Source of the DNA: Labilithrix luteola
Lineage (GTDB): Bacteria; Myxococcota_A; Polyangia; Polyangiales; Polyangiaceae
Direction: 5' to 3'
Length of the DNA: 10,052 bases
Assembly: GCA_026225435.1 (NCBI GenBank)
Contig: JAMFST010001351.1
Location: 1 to 10,052, forward strand
The translations under genes were made by a program, and so were the position numbers. This document shows positions 1 to 7,659 of this stretch, one piece after another; position 1 is the stretch's first letter; each line of letters begins with the position of its first letter. The notes beneath the pieces were generated by a model that did no database searches, was not told where the DNA came from, and saw nothing but the letters and a program-made list of their open reading frames with translations.

Positions 1-28
1 CAAGGCGCAGGCGAAGCTGGGTCGCTGA
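1..28 (+). CDS. C-terminal end of an upstream gene, possibly prfA
   Basis: A reading frame enters from the left edge and ends at TGA 26-28, giving the last eight residues KAQAKLGR. Its stop lies three bases before the TTG start of prmC. In many bacteria, including myxobacteria, prfA (release factor 1) sits directly upstream of prmC, and a Lys/Gln/Ala-rich C-terminal tail fits that protein. The visible stretch is too short to identify by sequence. The prfA call is inference from gene order alone, and another gene such as rpmE is possible. Confidence 0.35.
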
Positions 29-31
29 GCG

Positions 32-901
32 TTGGCTGAATGGACAATTGGTTCGCTGCTCAAGTGGGCGGCGGACGATTTTCGCGGACGTGGCATCGAA
101 AAACCGCGCCTCGACGCCGAGGTGCTGGTGGCGCACGCCCTCAAGGTGACGCGCATGCACCTGATCGCCCACTCCGATCGGGAGCTCACGCCCGACGAGC
201 TCGGGCCGCTGCGCGAGCTGGTGAAGCGGCGCCGGCGCTTCGAGCCGATCGCGTACCTCCGCGGGGAGCGCGAATTCTACGGGCGGGTCTTCAAGGTGGA
301 CCGGCGGGTGCTCGTCCCGCGGCCGGACACCGAGGCGCTGGTCGAGGTGGCGCTGAACCGGACCGCGCTTCGCTCGCTCTCCATGCGCGCGCTGGACATC
401 TGTACGGGGAGCGGCTGCGTGGGCATCACGCTGGCGCGGCAGCGGCCGACGGGGAAGGTCGTGCTCACCGACGTGAGCGCGGACGCGCTGGTGGTGGCGC
501 GGGAGAACGCGTTGCGGCTCGGCGCGTACAACCTCACCACGCGGCACGGGGATCTGTTCGCCGCCGTCGCCGGCTTGCCGATGCGCTTCGACGTGGTGAC
601 CGCGAATCCTCCGTACATTCCGAGCGCGGAGATCGCCACCCTGGCGCCCGACGTCCGTGAGCACGAGCCGCGGCTGGCGCTCGACGGCGGCGCGGATGGG
701 CTCGACTTCGTCCGGCGCATCGTGGTCGACGCGCCGCGGGTGCTCGAGGCGGACGGTCTCCTGGCGATGGAGATCGGCTTCGACGAGGCGCCCGCCACCT
801 CCGAGCTCTTCCGTTCGGCCGGTTATCGCGACGTGCGCGTGGCGCGCGACTACGCCGGCATCGATCGCGTGGTCTCCGGGGTCCGTCCCGTGTCAGGCTG
901 A
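32..901 (+). CDS. prmC: Peptide chain release factor N5-glutamine methyltransferase (PrmC/HemK)
   Basis: This 289-residue cytoplasmic enzyme transfers a methyl group from S-adenosylmethionine to the Gln of the GGQ motif in release factors 1 and 2, which supports efficient translation termination. The N-terminal helical domain (about 1-85) carries the family signature ending in AYLRGEREFYG (74-84). LVPRPDTE follows at 94-101. The methyltransferase domain has the SAM-binding loop DICTGSGCVGI (122-132) and the catalytic NPPY at 192-195, which binds the glutamine side chain. EPRLALDGGADGLDF (212-226) is also typical. The length is normal. The start is TTG at 32: an in-frame stop at 26-28 excludes any longer form, and family members begin at about this point relative to the WTIGSLLKWA segment. 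There is no clear Shine-Dalgarno, so it may be translated by coupling to the gene ending at 28. Confidence 0.95.
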   Translation: MAEWTIGSLLKWAADDFRGRGIEKPRLDAEVLVAHALKVTRMHLIAHSDRELTPDELGPLRELVKRRRRFEPIAYLRGEREFYGRVFKVDRRVLVPRPDTEALVEVALNRTALRSLSMRALDICTGSGCVGITLARQRPTGKVVLTDVSADALVVARENALRLGAYNLTTRHGDLFAAVAGLPMRFDVVTANPPYIPSAEIATLAPDVREHEPRLALDGGADGLDFVRRIVVDAPRVLEADGLLAMEIGFDEAPATSELFRSAGYRDVRVARDYAGIDRVVSGVRPVSG

Positions 902-954
902 ACGCGGTGCTCTCCGGGACCACGATCGTGACAGCGGCCGCCGCGGAGCCGAGC

Positions 955-2208
955 ATGCCGGTCGCGTTCCTGCGCGCGGTGGCGCGGACGCCGGGCTCGT
1001 TCTTCGTGCTGCTCTTCGTGCTCGCGAGCGGGGCGGCGCACTACTTCTTCTACCGCTGGCTGCGCCGCGCGTTTCCGCGGCTCTCGGCGCGCGCGGCCGG
1101 CGCCATCACGCTGCTCATGTGGCTGCTCCCGGTGAGCGGTCGGCTGATCGCCCGGCGCATCGGCGGCGGGGCGGCCACCTCGTACTTCGCTCTCGGCATG
1201 CTCGAGCTGGTGCTGATGATCGTGTCGCTCCCGCTCTTCGGCGGCCTCGACCTGCTGGCGCGGATCCGCACGCGGCGGCGCTCGACGAAGAAGCTGGTGG
1301 CGACGCTGGTGGAGGCGATCGAGCCGGCCGTGCCTTCGCCGGAGGTCGCCGCATCCTTGCCTGCGCCGCCGCTCGGTCGTCGCGAGGTCATCGAGCGCGC
1401 CGCCGGCGTCACCTTCCTCGCCGGCGCCGGATCCATGCTCGGCTGGGGGATGGTCGTCGGTCGTCACGACTTCCGTGTCGAGGAGGTGCCGGTGCGCATC
1501 CCCGGCCTGCCGCGCGCGCTCGACGGCTACACGCTGGCGCAGATCTCGGACCTGCACATCGGGTCCTTCGTCGGCGACCGCGATCTCGATCGCGGCTTCG
1601 AGCTGGTGCGCGGCCTCAAGGCCGACGTGCTCCTGCTCACCGGGGATCTGGTCGATCAGGACGCCGGGTACACCGCGCAGCTGGTGAGCAAGCTGGCCCG
1701 CTTGCCGGTCCCGCGCGACGGGATGGTCGGCATCCTCGGCAACCACGATTACTACGCCGGCGCCGACCAGGTCGCCGCGGCCATGCGCGCCGCCGGGGTG
1801 CGCATGCTGGTGAACCAGGGGATGCGTCTTCGCCCCGACGACGGCGGCGGCTTCGCGTTGCTCGGCATCGACGACCTGTGGGGCGAGCGCTCCGGCGGCC
1901 CCGGCCCGCGGCTCGATCTGGCGATGCGCGAGGTGCCGCCGGATCTCCCGCGCATCCTCCTGTCGCACCAGCCGACCTTCTTCTACCAGTCGGCACCGCA
2001 CGTGGCGCTGCAGCTCTCCGGTCACACCCACGGCGGGCAGGTGAACCCGGGCGTGCGCGTCGCCGATCTGATCATGCCGTTCGTCTCCGGCCGCTACGAG
2101 CGCAGCGGATCGACCCTGTGGGTCAACCGCGGCTTCGGCGTCTCCGGGCCCCCCTCGCGTGTCTTCGCGCCGCCCGAAGTCACCAAGGTGGTGCTGGTCG
2201 CGGCATGA
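955..2208 (+). CDS. Membrane-anchored metallophosphoesterase, YkuE-like
   Basis: This 417-residue protein has a multi-spanning N-terminus and a C-terminal calcineurin-like phosphoesterase domain. Hydrophobic segments lie at about 14-34, 48-64 and 76-96. A linker follows, then a fourth hydrophobic stretch (about 150-168) after Arg-Arg at 142-143, which could place the catalytic domain outside the cytoplasm. All metal-binding motifs are visible: SDLH (D199, H201), GDLVDQD (230-236), GNHD (262-265), a single His in LSHQP (338) and GHTHGG (H357, H359). The ending NRGFGVSG...PPEV is typical of the YkuE group. These enzymes bind two metal ions and hydrolyse phosphomono- or diesters; the substrate here is unknown. 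I chose ATG 955 because GGAG at 945-948 is well spaced and the protein then begins just before the first membrane segment. A GTG at 907, in frame, would add 16 residues. The stop overlaps the next start (ATGA), so translation is probably coupled. Confidence 0.92.
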   Translation: MPVAFLRAVARTPGSFFVLLFVLASGAAHYFFYRWLRRAFPRLSARAAGAITLLMWLLPVSGRLIARRIGGGAATSYFALGMLELVLMIVSLPLFGGLDLLARIRTRRRSTKKLVATLVEAIEPAVPSPEVAASLPAPPLGRREVIERAAGVTFLAGAGSMLGWGMVVGRHDFRVEEVPVRIPGLPRALDGYTLAQISDLHIGSFVGDRDLDRGFELVRGLKADVLLLTGDLVDQDAGYTAQLVSKLARLPVPRDGMVGILGNHDYYAGADQVAAAMRAAGVRMLVNQGMRLRPDDGGGFALLGIDDLWGERSGGPGPRLDLAMREVPPDLPRILLSHQPTFFYQSAPHVALQLSGHTHGGQVNPGVRVADLIMPFVSGRYERSGSTLWVNRGFGVSGPPSRVFAPPEVTKVVLVAA

Positions 2209-3317
2209 TCAGACGCGCTCTCGCGTTGTTGCTCACGTTCTCCCCCGCGCTCGTCGCTGCGGCACCGGTCGCGCGTCCGTACGCGGGCGCCGACGGCTGG
2301 GCGGCGGCCGACAACGCGGCCATTCGCGGCGCCACCATCGGACCGATCGAGAACGGTTACCACCCCGGGGTCGGCTACGGCTCACCCCCCTTCGAGCGCA
2401 CCCTCGCCGAGACCTCCGCGCAGGGCGGCACCTGGATCGCGCTCACGCCGTTCGGCCGCGTCCACGATCTCACCGGACGCGGCATCGACCCGCGCTTCGA
2501 GGCGCCGTCGAGCGAGACCCGCGCCGCCATCCGCGCCTCCATCCGCGAGGCGCACGCGCGCGGCCTCCACGTCTTCCTCGTGCCGCACCTGTGGGTCGAG
2601 TCGGGCGACTGGCGCGCGAAGATCGATCCCGGGAGCGACGCCGGCTGGACCGCCTGGGCGGCGAGCTACCGCAGCTTCCTCCTCGGCTGGGCGCACCTGG
2701 CCGCCGAGGAGCACGTGGAGCTGCTCTCGCTCGGCGTCGAGCTCCGCTCCTGGGTGACCACCAGCCGCGCGCCGAGCTTCGTCACCCTCGCGCGCGAGGT
2801 GCGCAAGATCTACCCCGGTCTGCTCACCTACTCGGCCAACTGGGACGACGTCGATCAGACGATCATCCTCGGCGAGCTCGACGTCGTCGGCATCAACGCC
2901 TTCTATCCGCTGGCCGATCACGAAGGGGCGACGCTGGCCGAGCTGCTCGCCGGCGGCGAGAGCGTCCGGCAAAAAGTACACGCGCTGGCCGAGCGCTGGC
3001 AGAAGCCGGTCCTCTTCACCGAGATGGGCTACACCACCCGCCCCGATCCGGCGGTGAAGCCCTGGGAGTGGCCGGACGGTATGAAGGACGTGAAGGTCGA
3101 CGAGGAGGCGCAGGCGCTGGCCTACTTCGCGCTCCTGCAGCCGATGACCGCCGAGCCGGACTTCGCCGGCTTCTTCGTCTGGCGCGTGTACAGCGATCCG
3201 GACGACGTCTCGCAGGAGGCGGAGTGGGGCTTCTCGCCGCGCGCGAAGCTCGCCGGGCACGTGTTGAAGGACGCCTTCGGGGCGCAGTGGAGCGCCGATC
3301 ACGGGCCGCTGCCCTAG
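2205..3317 (+). CDS. Secreted glycoside hydrolase-like protein, GH113-type TIM barrel
   Basis: This 370-residue protein starts at an ATG overlapping the stop of the metallophosphoesterase by four bases. Residues 1-20 form a short signal peptide (MIRR, hydrophobic core, then VAAA), so export is likely. The body resembles the TIM-barrel family of GH113 (endo-beta-mannanase-like) enzymes. HVFLVPHLW (122-130) matches a barrel strand, LGVELRSW (176-183) supplies E179 as candidate acid/base, TYSANWDD (208-215) matches the next conserved strand, and LFTEMGYTT (270-278) supplies E273 as candidate nucleophile. FFVWRVYSD (323-331) fits the last strand. About 370 residues is normal for a single-domain member. 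Characterised GH113 enzymes cut mannans, but many relatives are untested, so the substrate is open. The TIM-barrel call rests on motif order rather than a full alignment. The same frame is open upstream to 657, but that stretch overlaps prmC and the metallophosphoesterase and is not coding. Confidence 0.78.
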   Translation: MIRRALALLLTFSPALVAAAPVARPYAGADGWAAADNAAIRGATIGPIENGYHPGVGYGSPPFERTLAETSAQGGTWIALTPFGRVHDLTGRGIDPRFEAPSSETRAAIRASIREAHARGLHVFLVPHLWVESGDWRAKIDPGSDAGWTAWAASYRSFLLGWAHLAAEEHVELLSLGVELRSWVTTSRAPSFVTLAREVRKIYPGLLTYSANWDDVDQTIILGELDVVGINAFYPLADHEGATLAELLAGGESVRQKVHALAERWQKPVLFTEMGYTTRPDPAVKPWEWPDGMKDVKVDEEAQALAYFALLQPMTAEPDFAGFFVWRVYSDPDDVSQEAEWGFSPRAKLAGHVLKDAFGAQWSADHGPLP

Positions 3318-3339
3318 CGCTTTGCCGTACGCTGCGAGG

Positions 3340-5028
3340 ATGCGCACCTCGCGTCGTCTTCGCCTCGTCGCCGCTCTCGCCACGGCCTTCGGGGTCTTGG
3401 CCGTGGCCGCGGCCTCGCTCGTCGCTTGCGGCTCCGACGACGACGACACCTCCACGCACGATGCGTCGGCCGACAGCACGACGAAGCCGGGGGACGCCGC
3501 CGGGGTGGTGGACGCCGCGGCCGACGCTGCCATCCTCGATGCCGGTACCGACGCCGACGCGGAGGCCGGCCTGGTGCTGCACCGTCCCTTCGCGCTCACC
3601 CACCTCATCGCGACGGGGCAGAGCCTCTCCGTCGGCGTGCAGGGCTCGCCGATCATCGACACCACGCAGCCGTTCCACAACGTCCGCATCGAGGACGACG
3701 GGAGCGCGCCGCTCTACGACGGGATGGGCGATCACCTCTCGCTGGTGCCGCTGATCGCGCCGGTTCGTCCGCTCAGCAGCGGCGCCATCACCTACCCGGA
3801 CAACATCTTCGGCCAGACATGCAACGAGCCGGCGGCCAACCAGGTGACCGCGCTCGCGATGGCGGCCGACGGGAAGGACTACCCGGTGGCGCTGTCGGTG
3901 GTGGGCGAGAGCGGTCAGTCGATCACCGTCATCCAGAAGGGGGGCACGGGGAACGCCTATGCCGCGTCGATGTACGAGGCGACGGCGCTGCTCGGTCTGG
4001 CCGGAGACGCCGGCGCCAGCTTCGGCGTGGGCGGCATCTTCCTCACCCACGGCGAGACCGACTCGGCGCTGGCGACGTACGAGGCGTCGCTGGTGAAGCT
4101 GCAGTCGGACTACCAGACGGACATCCAGGCGCTCACCAAGCAGGCCGACGCGGTGCCCCTCTTCCTCACGCAGCAATGTACGGAGCCGGCGAACGCCACC
4201 GACACGTCGGCGTCGACGCTTGCCGAGTGGACGGGGGCGGTCGACAACCCGGGGAAGATCGTCCTCGTCGGCTCGAAGTACCAGTACGAGTACGCCGGCG
4301 ATTACCTGCACCTCATCGGGCCGGGATACGTGGCGCTGGGGGAGAAGTCCGGCGAGGCGTACTACCAGCAGGTCGTCGAGCAGATCCCCTGGCGTCCGCT
4401 GGCGCCGAAGGGGCTCGGCGCGGCGTCGCGCACCGGGGCGGTGATCACCGTGCACCTCGACGTCGCCTTCCCGCCGCTCAATCTCGACCCGATGCTGATC
4501 GCCAACCACGGCCCGAGCTCGCCGCACTCTGCCTGGCAGAACGGTGACGGGTTCGAGGTGAGCGACAGCACCGGCGAGCTCACCATCTCGGCGGTGGCCC
4601 TCTCGGGCACCGACGTGACCATCACGCTGGCGAGCGCACCTACCGGCACCGGGCTCACCCTCGGTTACGCGATGCACCAGGACGACGCGAGCGCCACGCA
4701 GGGCGGTCTGGTCGGCGGTCGCCACGGAGCGGTGCGCGACTCGGATCCCTTCGTCGGTCGCGGCGCCGAGTCGATCTCCGCCACGGTGACCAGCGGCAGC
4801 GCGACGGTCACCGCGGGGGTCGCCGGCACCAAGCCGTTCCTCGCCCGCACGACCCACGACCGCGTGCACGACGCCAGCGGCAACGAGTACATCGTCACCG
4901 GCCACGCCGCCGACGGCTCGTCGGTCACCCTCTCCCCGGTGTGGGCCGGCGCCAGCGGCACGGCGACGCTCGCGTTCGCCCACGAGCAGCGCAACTACCT
5001 GGTCCAGTTCTCCCTGCCGGTGAACTGA
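3340..5028 (+). CDS. Lipoprotein with SGNH/SASA-type carbohydrate esterase domain
   Basis: This 562-residue protein begins with a lipoprotein signal peptide: MRTSRR, a hydrophobic core, and the lipobox LVAC with Cys30 as the lipidation site. Gly-Ser follows the Cys rather than Asp, which is compatible with the outer membrane. An Asp/Ala-rich, probably unstructured linker covers about 33-77. The catalytic domain shows TGQSLSVG (92-99) with S95 as nucleophile, a second GQS at 192-194, THGETD (236-241) and D321-x-x-H324 as the Asp-His pair. This pattern fits SGNH hydrolases of the sialate O-acetylesterase (SASA) type, which remove acyl groups from sugars. From about 353 a beta-rich C-terminal region begins, with RDSDP at 466-470 and RNYLVQF near the end; it appears interrupted by an extra module at about 475-548. 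ATG 3340 gives a proper signal peptide. An in-frame TTG at 3322 would add six residues. The gene follows the hydrolase by 22 bases. The natural substrate is unknown. Confidence 0.85.
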   Translation: MRTSRRLRLVAALATAFGVLAVAAASLVACGSDDDDTSTHDASADSTTKPGDAAGVVDAAADAAILDAGTDADAEAGLVLHRPFALTHLIATGQSLSVGVQGSPIIDTTQPFHNVRIEDDGSAPLYDGMGDHLSLVPLIAPVRPLSSGAITYPDNIFGQTCNEPAANQVTALAMAADGKDYPVALSVVGESGQSITVIQKGGTGNAYAASMYEATALLGLAGDAGASFGVGGIFLTHGETDSALATYEASLVKLQSDYQTDIQALTKQADAVPLFLTQQCTEPANATDTSASTLAEWTGAVDNPGKIVLVGSKYQYEYAGDYLHLIGPGYVALGEKSGEAYYQQVVEQIPWRPLAPKGLGAASRTGAVITVHLDVAFPPLNLDPMLIANHGPSSPHSAWQNGDGFEVSDSTGELTISAVALSGTDVTITLASAPTGTGLTLGYAMHQDDASATQGGLVGGRHGAVRDSDPFVGRGAESISATVTSGSATVTAGVAGTKPFLARTTHDRVHDASGNEYIVTGHAADGSSVTLSPVWAGASGTATLAFAHEQRNYLVQFSLPVN

Positions 5029-5045
5029 GGGGAGGGCGGCCGTCG

Positions 5046-6323
5046 ATGAGCACGCATCTGCAGAGGTGGCCGGTGGTGGCGGGGGCGCTCGCGAACGTGC
5101 CGACCGTCGGGAGCGCGCCGGTCACCGTCGTCCGCGCGCGCGAGGAGACGCTCTCCTTCGACGGGATCCAGCTGACGAGCGCCTACGATCGGCAGGCCGA
5201 GGCGCGCCTGCAGGCGTCGCGCGTGCCCCAGGACGCGCCGGAGGCGACGCTCTACGGGGTGGGGCTCGGCGACGTCGCCCGCGTGCTGCTGGCGCGGCCG
5301 GCGATGAAGCGGCTGACGGTGGTGATCCTGTCCCCGGCGGTCGCGCAGGAGAGCTTCGCGCGGTACCCCGCGGACGACTGGCTCGCCGATCCGCGCGTCG
5401 AGCTGGCGCTGGCGAGCCCCGACGATCGGCTCGCGCACCCCTTCGCCGTGGTCGCGCCCTGTCTTCGGCTGGCGACCGTCGCGGCGTACCCGCTGCGTGA
5501 CGCCATCGTCCGCGAGCTGAACGAGCCGTACAGCAGCCGCGGGTGGCGACGGCGCGAGACGGAGCTCCGCGAACGGATCGTCCGGGTCAGCGAGCGCTTC
5601 GGAGGCGACGGCGACGTGTCCACCTTGTTCGGGCCGCCGCCGGGGGCGCTCGCCGGGCGCACCGTGTTCGTCTGCGGCGGGGGGCCGACCCTGTCGACCG
5701 CCATGGAGGCGATCCACCGCGCGCGCACCGACGGGACCGACGTGACCCTCGTCGCCGTGACCACCGCGCTCCTTCCGCTGGCGGGCGCCGGGCTCACCGC
5801 CGACTACGCGGTCGTCCTCGACGCGGACGTCACGGTCGCTTTGCACCTGGCGGGGCTGCCGGCGGGTGCCACGTCGGCGACCACGCTTCTCTACGTGGCC
5901 TACGCCAACGAGGAGCTGATCGCCTCCTGGCCCGGTCCGCGGCGGGTCTTTCACATCGATCACCCCTTCGTCGCCGCCGCGCCGGAGCCGCGCACGCGAC
6001 TGTTCGCCGGCGGCTCGGTGGTCCACTCGGCGCTCGACTTCGCCGTCCGCGCCGGGGCCACGCGGGTCGTCCTGTGCGGGTTCGACTTCGCATATGTAGG
6101 CGCGCGCACGCACGCGGCCGGCGCGCGCGACGCTGCCGATGTCCGCACGTCCCGCGCCGCCCGCCTGTCGGTCGAGAATGGCCGCGGCGAGCTCGTCGCC
6201 AGCGACACGAACCTGATCCAGTACCTGCGGGCGACGGAGCAGTACATCGCGCGGCACCCCGAGGTGACGTTCCTCAACGCCTCGGCCGAGGGGGCTCGCA
6301 TCCGCGGGGCGGTGCTCCCGTGA
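5046..6323 (+). CDS. Maf-like protein (DUF115/MptE-like family), possible glycosyltransferase
   Basis: This is a 425-residue predicted cytoplasmic protein. The N-terminal part has the nucleotide-fold-like GVGLGDVARVLL (71-82). The central domain begins with VFVCGGGPTL (207-216), continues with GSVVHSALDFAVRAGA (323-338) and VVLCGFDFAY (341-350), then has ARTHAAG (353-359), resembling the GxTHAxG segment of Maf proteins. NASAEGARIRG (411-421) closes the domain. These are features of the DUF115 family, which includes Maf proteins that attach nonulosonic (pseudaminic or legionaminic) acids to flagellin, and archaeal MptE. It is shorter than many Maf proteins. No flagellin or sialic-acid pathway gene is in the window, so its acceptor and donor are unknown. 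ATG 5046 follows a strong Shine-Dalgarno (AGGGGAGGG, 5028-5036) overlapping the upstream stop. Its own stop overlaps the next start (GTGA). Confidence 0.8.
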   Translation: MSTHLQRWPVVAGALANVPTVGSAPVTVVRAREETLSFDGIQLTSAYDRQAEARLQASRVPQDAPEATLYGVGLGDVARVLLARPAMKRLTVVILSPAVAQESFARYPADDWLADPRVELALASPDDRLAHPFAVVAPCLRLATVAAYPLRDAIVRELNEPYSSRGWRRRETELRERIVRVSERFGGDGDVSTLFGPPPGALAGRTVFVCGGGPTLSTAMEAIHRARTDGTDVTLVAVTTALLPLAGAGLTADYAVVLDADVTVALHLAGLPAGATSATTLLYVAYANEELIASWPGPRRVFHIDHPFVAAAPEPRTRLFAGGSVVHSALDFAVRAGATRVVLCGFDFAYVGARTHAAGARDAADVRTSRAARLSVENGRGELVASDTNLIQYLRATEQYIARHPEVTFLNASAEGARIRGAVLP

Positions 6324-6559
6324 CCGTCGCCGACATTCTCCAGATCGCCGCCGCCTTCCGCCTGGGGGCGACGGGCGAGGCGAACGACGGACTGCGCGCG
6401 CTCATCGACGAGCTCACCCGGTTGCTCCCGACCTGGGGAGCCAGCGCCCAGCCGTTGATGCCCGCGCTCGGGCGTATCCTCGAGGCGCAGGAGCGCGGCG
6501 ACTACTCCGCGCTCGCCGACGCGCTCGAGTACGAGCTGGCGCCATTCCTGGGAGGATGA
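6320..6559 (+). CDS. Small helical protein paired with the Maf-like gene
   Basis: This 79-residue protein starts with GTG, overlapping the Maf-like stop by four bases, which suggests translational coupling and shared function. It has no signal peptide, membrane segment or cysteine. The composition (many Ala, Leu, Glu and Arg) and spacing predict two to three amphipathic helices, at about 3-36 and 46-75. The C-terminal half, around AQERGDYSALADALEYELAP (56-75), resembles small proteins I associate with Maf/DUF115 genes in flagellar and glycan loci, but this is recollection of a pattern and not a database match. No reaction can be assigned; a helper or chaperone of the Maf-like protein is one possibility. 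That this is a real gene is supported by the tight overlap and the non-random protein sequence. A weak GC-rich Shine-Dalgarno-like stretch lies at about 6304-6311. Confidence 0.75.
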   Translation: MTVADILQIAAAFRLGATGEANDGLRALIDELTRLLPTWGASAQPLMPALGRILEAQERGDYSALADALEYELAPFLGG

Positions 6560-6589
6560 GCCGGGCGGACGGGGCCATCCCTCGCGAAC

Positions 6590-6619
6590 TTGGCCGCCGC
6601 GATCGCCCCTTCTTACGAT
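6590..6619 (+). promoter_or_regulatory. Possible promoter of the polysaccharide deacetylase gene
   Basis: The 69-base gap after the Maf-associated gene contains TTGGCC (6590-6595, four of six matches to the -35 consensus), an 18-base spacer and TACGAT (6614-6619, four of six matches to -10). The predicted start of transcription falls within a few bases of the ATG at 6629, so the mRNA would be leaderless or nearly so. This agrees with the lack of a good Shine-Dalgarno there. The prediction rests on consensus matching only. Confidence 0.4.
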
Positions 6620-6628
6620 CCGCGGGAA

Positions 6629-7657
6629 ATGTCGCTCCGGTCGCTCGGGTACCCTTTGCTCTTTGTCGCGCTGGTCGCGGCGGGGCAGCTGGTGCAGCCG
6701 GCGATACCCGGCGTGGCGCGCCTGCGGCAGTCGTTCCTGGCGGCGGCTTCACGTGCCGGTGAGCCGCCGTCCGTCCCGCGCGTCGCCTTTCCCAGCACGG
6801 TGAGCGTCGAGCGGCCTCCGCCGGTGGTCGATCCGCGCGCGCTGCCGGAGCCGGCCTCCTGGCCGCACCTCAACCCCGACGCCAACCTGCGCACCGCCTG
6901 GCTGCTGGCCGAGGGGCCCGCGCATCCGCCGGGTGATGCGCACCGGTACGTCACCTTCACCTTCGACGACGGGCCGTTCCCCGAGACCACCCCCACGGTG
7001 CTCCGCGTGCTCGCCCAGCACCGGCTCCACGGCACGTTCTTCTTCCTCGGCCGCTACCTCGATGGCGCCGACGATCGCGCCGCCCGCACCCGCGAGGTCG
7101 CCCGCGAGGTGCTCGCCGCCGGACACCTGGTCGGCAACCACACCGAGGACCACCGCCTGCTCACCACCGCCTCGCCCGCCGAGGTGATCGAGCAGATCGA
7201 CGACGGTGCCCGCGCCATCGAGCGCGCCATCGGCCGCCGTCCCGCCTTCTTCCGCCCGCCGTACGGACAGCTCGACGCCGAGGGGCAGGCGTACATCGCC
7301 CGCCAGGGGCTCGAGCTGACGCTGTGGAGCATCGAGGCGCACGACATGCTCGTCGACGACGTCGGCGAGATGACCCGCTCGATCGAGGATCAGATCGTCC
7401 GCGGCGGCGATGGCATCGTCCTCCTGCACGACATCCGCCCGGCGACCGCCGAGGTGCTGGCCAACGTGCTCGACTGGCTCGACGAGCGCGCTTACCGCCC
7501 GTCGCATCCGGACCAGCTCGGCTACGAGATGGTGGACCTGCCCACCTACCTGCGCCTCGTGGAGCATTCGCCGCCGCAGTCGCGAAGCGACGTTCGCTCC
7601 GCCGGTGTCACCGCGCGTGCGCAGCCGCCGAGCGCGCCGCGCCACGACGAGATGTGA
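6629..7657 (+). CDS. Membrane-anchored polysaccharide deacetylase (NodB domain, CE4)
   Basis: This 342-residue protein removes N- or O-acetyl groups from a polysaccharide by a metal-dependent mechanism. Residues about 7-24 form an uncleaved signal anchor or signal peptide, and about 30-100 are a Pro/Ala-rich spacer, so the enzyme should act outside the cytoplasmic membrane. The NodB domain has all main motifs: TFDDGP (111-116) with D113 as base and D114 as metal ligand, NHTEDH (170-175) with metal ligands H171 and H175, RPPYGQ (209-214), LWSIEAHDM (232-240) and IVLLHD (263-268) with catalytic H267. The 30 C-terminal residues are Ser/Pro/Arg-rich and look disordered. CE4 members act on peptidoglycan, chitin oligomers, poly-N-acetylglucosamine or xylan; the sequence does not say which. 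I chose ATG 6629 because the hydrophobic segment follows it directly; an in-frame TTG at 6590 would add 13 residues and overlaps the candidate -35 box. Confidence 0.92.
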   Translation: MSLRSLGYPLLFVALVAAGQLVQPAIPGVARLRQSFLAAASRAGEPPSVPRVAFPSTVSVERPPPVVDPRALPEPASWPHLNPDANLRTAWLLAEGPAHPPGDAHRYVTFTFDDGPFPETTPTVLRVLAQHRLHGTFFFLGRYLDGADDRAARTREVAREVLAAGHLVGNHTEDHRLLTTASPAEVIEQIDDGARAIERAIGRRPAFFRPPYGQLDAEGQAYIARQGLELTLWSIEAHDMLVDDVGEMTRSIEDQIVRGGDGIVLLHDIRPATAEVLANVLDWLDERAYRPSHPDQLGYEMVDLPTYLRLVEHSPPQSRSDVRSAGVTARAQPPSAPRHDEM

Positions 7658-7659
7658 CC

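Noticed and set aside
657..2204. Open frame upstream of and continuous with the glycoside hydrolase gene
   Set aside because: It overlaps prmC and the metallophosphoesterase in another frame and translates into Arg/Ser/Ala-rich low-complexity sequence. It is a by-product of high GC content, and the signal peptide at 2205 marks the real start.
3016..4983. Long antisense open frame opposite the hydrolase and esterase genes
   Set aside because: It runs across two well-supported genes, and its translation is Arg/Gly/Val-rich without any recognisable domain. Long antisense frames are expected at this GC content.
4995..6257. Antisense open frame opposite the Maf-like gene
   Set aside because: The translation is biased in composition and has no motif, while the plus strand carries a conserved family with a strong ribosome binding site.
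6556..6762. 68-residue frame whose ATG overlaps the stop of the 79-residue gene
   Set aside because: The ATGA overlap is attractive, but GGAGG directly abuts the ATG with no spacer. The peptide is Gly/Ala/Arg-rich and most of it lies out of frame inside the deacetylase gene.
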